DNA of 64,000 bases, from contig JAAYAG010000108.1 in NCBI GenBank assembly GCA_012719495.1, forward strand, positions 25,714-89,713. The letters run 5' to 3'. The DNA comes from Bacteroidales bacterium (GTDB lineage: Bacteria; Bacteroidota; Bacteroidia; Bacteroidales; Prolixibacteraceae). Positions 62,491 to 64,000 of this stretch are shown piece after piece; position 1 is the stretch's first letter, and each line of letters opens with the position of its first letter. Below the pieces are notes generated by a model. It saw only the letters and a program-made list of their open reading frames with translations, was not told the DNA's origin and did not search any database. Made by a program: the position numbers and the translations under genes.

Positions 62491-64000
62491 TCATCGTTTT
62501 TGCAGCCACAAATATGCATCTTCAAGGTTCGGTTCTACCGAAACTGCCTCGGGGTGCGGCTGGGTAGCTGCAATAATACGCAAGCGGATGTTGTTTCCTT
62601 CTTTCAAATGATGAACTACATGCATTTGAGCAGCAAAGGTTTCAAATTCTTCTTCGGGAACAACCAGTTGCCAAACACGCCCTTGTGCCTCAACTGTCAT
62701 ATTGCGGGGTGATCCAATGTATTGCACTTCGCCTCGGCGCAGTACAGCTAATTGGTTACAAGAACTGGCTATATCTTCGATAATGTGTGTTGAGAAAATT
62801 ACAATGCGCTCACGGCTCAGTTCCACCAACAAATTACGGAAACGGATACGTTCGCGCGGATCGAGCCCTGCTGTTGGTTCATCAACCACAAGTACACGCG
62901 GCAAATGCAGTAACACTTGGGCAATTCCCACGCGCTGTTTCATACCCCCAGAGAAAGAACCGATTTTTTTGTCCCGGTTATCCCACATGTGTACGCTTTT
63001 CAACACGTTTTCAACTCGCTCGTCACGCACAGCCTTATTGGTGATTTTCTTCAGGATGGATTGATATTGAAGATAATCCCATGCACTCATATTTTCGTAC
63101 ATTCCAAACTCCTGAGGAAGGTAGCCAATCAGCCCCTGCAGTTCTTCGCGTTTTGCCGAAGCATCAATATCATTAAACCACACCTTGCCATAACTTTGGT
63201 CATAAATACCACAAAGAATTCGCATCAGTGTTGATTTTCCTGCACCGTTAGGACCTAAAAGCCCGTACATACCGTTTTCAATTTGAAGGGTAACGCCCTT
63301 GAGTGCTTTAAACGGAATACTCTTTTTACCAATTACCGGGATACCCGATACTAACACATAAACCGTACGGCGTAATTTGCTGAAACGTCCTGTTAACCGG
63401 TTTACGTTAATTTGCTCACGGTCGAGTTTTTCAGCAATAGACTTAATGAAGAGTAATATGTAAAGCGAAACGGCAATAAGTATCGATGCAACTAAGTTTC
63501 GGTAGCTTATATACAGATAAAGCACTGCAGCTAAAGGAGCAAACCAATACCAAAGTTTCCAAACCATGTTTGCCAGTTTTGCAGCCCAAGTTTTCGATAC
63601 CATATCAGGATCTTGAACAGTCCATTTTTTGAACGTATCCAATAGATCTATTCCCATGAAATAGAGAACAACCAAAAAGATAAATTTCCAAAGCGCACTA
63701 TCTACATGAAAGAAGGCCAAAAATGCCACAAAAGCTATAAGTGGTAATTTCCATGTTACGACTTTTAGTCGTCTCCAATTGTTTATTTCTGAGTTCTCAG
63801 TCAAGTTTTTAGAACTTTTCCACTCGTGAACAAAACGGTTATCGCGACCATATACTTTCACCAGATTTTGAATGCGTATGGTAATAGGTTCGTCGGCAGG
63901 AATAACTGTTTCCTTAGCTTTACGCAAACTGTTCAACATAAACCAAACCAGTGCAGGCAAAGCAGTAACCAACAATATAATGTCGGCCAATTGCCATACA
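62491..64000 (-). CDS. ABC transporter ATPase with inserted membrane domain (5' end outside window)
   Basis: The frame is open to the window edge, with no stop upstream of a TTG at 63990, so the N-terminus is cut off. Numbering from that TTG: a hydrophobic helix (about 3-19), a start of an ABC domain (ITIRIQNLVKVYGRD, 37-50), then about 175 residues with four predicted membrane helices (about 80-97, 100-118, 146-163, 166-184), then the rest of the ABC domain. The latter has FKALKGVTLQIENG, Walker A GPNGAGKST (246-254), Q-loop YLPQEFGMY, signature SFSGGMKQR, Walker B VLVVDEPTAGLDP and switch His in STHIIEDI. The ATPase core is complete and expected active. It is paired with the ABC-2 permease downstream. 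Confidence 0.88.
   Translation of the reverse strand, partial: VWQLADIILLVTALPALVWFMLNSLRKAKETVIPADEPITIRIQNLVKVYGRDNRFVHEWKSSKNLTENSEINNWRRLKVVTWKLPLIAFVAFLAFFHVDSALWKFIFLVVLYFMGIDLLDTFKKWTVQDPDMVSKTWAAKLANMVWKLWYWFAPLAAVLYLYISYRNLVASILIAVSLYILLFIKSIAEKLDREQINVNRLTGRFSKLRRTVYVLVSGIPVIGKKSIPFKALKGVTLQIENGMYGLLGPNGAGKSTLMRILCGIYDQSYGKVWFNDIDASAKREELQGLIGYLPQEFGMYENMSAWDYLQYQSILKKITNKAVRDERVENVLKSVHMWDNRDKKIGSFSGGMKQRVGIAQVLLHLPRVLVVDEPTAGLDPRERIRFRNLLVELSRERIVIFSTHIIEDIASSCNQLAVLRRGEVQYIGSPRNMTVEAQGRVWQLVVPEEEFETFAAQMHVVHHLKEGNNIRLRIIAATQPHPEAVSVEPNLEDAYLWLQKR

Overview
The window reads as a chromosomal segment of an anaerobic or facultatively anaerobic member of the Bacteroidota, most likely order Bacteroidales/Marinilabiliales. 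The evidence is a C-terminal type IX secretion sorting domain, several proteins of Bacteroidota-restricted families (DUF6452/DUF6048-like pair, DUF1460 amidase, a small Lys-rich protein), RprX/RprY-like two-component genes, Bacteroidota-type promoters (TTTG, about 20 bp, TAnnTTTG), almost no Shine-Dalgarno sequences, and AT-rich DNA. Fermentative life is suggested by a soluble [FeFe] hydrogenase and a ferredoxin-linked 2-oxoacid oxidoreductase. This assignment is an inference; no rRNA is present. I see no phage, IS element or CRISPR array.

Layout. 1-3.5 kb: the tail of an AlgX/AlgJ-like acetyltransferase, a stand-alone HisE, two unknown lipoproteins, and a group B-like [FeFe] hydrogenase with a palindrome at its promoter. 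3.5-9.3 kb (minus): a signalling run of TonB-dependent receptor, YfiR-domain histidine kinase, CheY-like regulator and REC-kinase. 9.5-14.2 kb: DUF1460 amidase, membrane AraC regulator divergent from a propeller-like lipoprotein, and a coiled-coil lipoprotein. 14.3-17 kb: tRNA-Lys(CTT), a 37-residue Lys-rich protein, rprXY. 17-29 kb: housekeeping genes (acpP-fabF-rnc, purN, M23 peptidase, YitT, leuS, WalJ-like hydrolase, VTT membrane protein). 29.3-30.1 kb: a soluble kinase with an odd ATP lid.

30.4-41.7 kb is a divergent hexuronate catabolism locus. On the minus strand lie kdgK, eda, an SDR mannonate oxidoreductase, a second PfkB kinase, a LarA-family (nickel-pincer) epimerase, gnd and a hexuronate-type MFS transporter. 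On the plus strand lie a LacI regulator, uxaC and a small coiled-coil protein. A perfect 18-bp LacI palindrome covers the -33 element of the kdgK promoter. Besides the usual KDG/KDPG route, the gene set suggests a shunt from glucuronate through fructuronate, mannonate, gluconate and 6-phosphogluconate to ribulose 5-phosphate. No mannonate dehydratase is in the window.

41.7-48.7 kb (minus) joins paaK and an ACT protein to pheA, an aminotransferase and a four-subunit ferredoxin oxidoreductase of the VOR type. pheA is preceded by a possible Phe-containing leader peptide and an intrinsic terminator, which together look like an attenuator. 49.2-53 kb: a 1258-residue secreted modular protein. 53.7-61 kb: aspartokinase, KAS III-like enzyme, lpxH, a cysteine-less TlpA-like lipoprotein, ribF and ahcY. 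61-64 kb: a Spy-like Gly-rich protein, an ABC-2 permease and an ABC ATPase whose nucleotide-binding domain appears to be split by a membrane domain; this last gene runs off the window edge.
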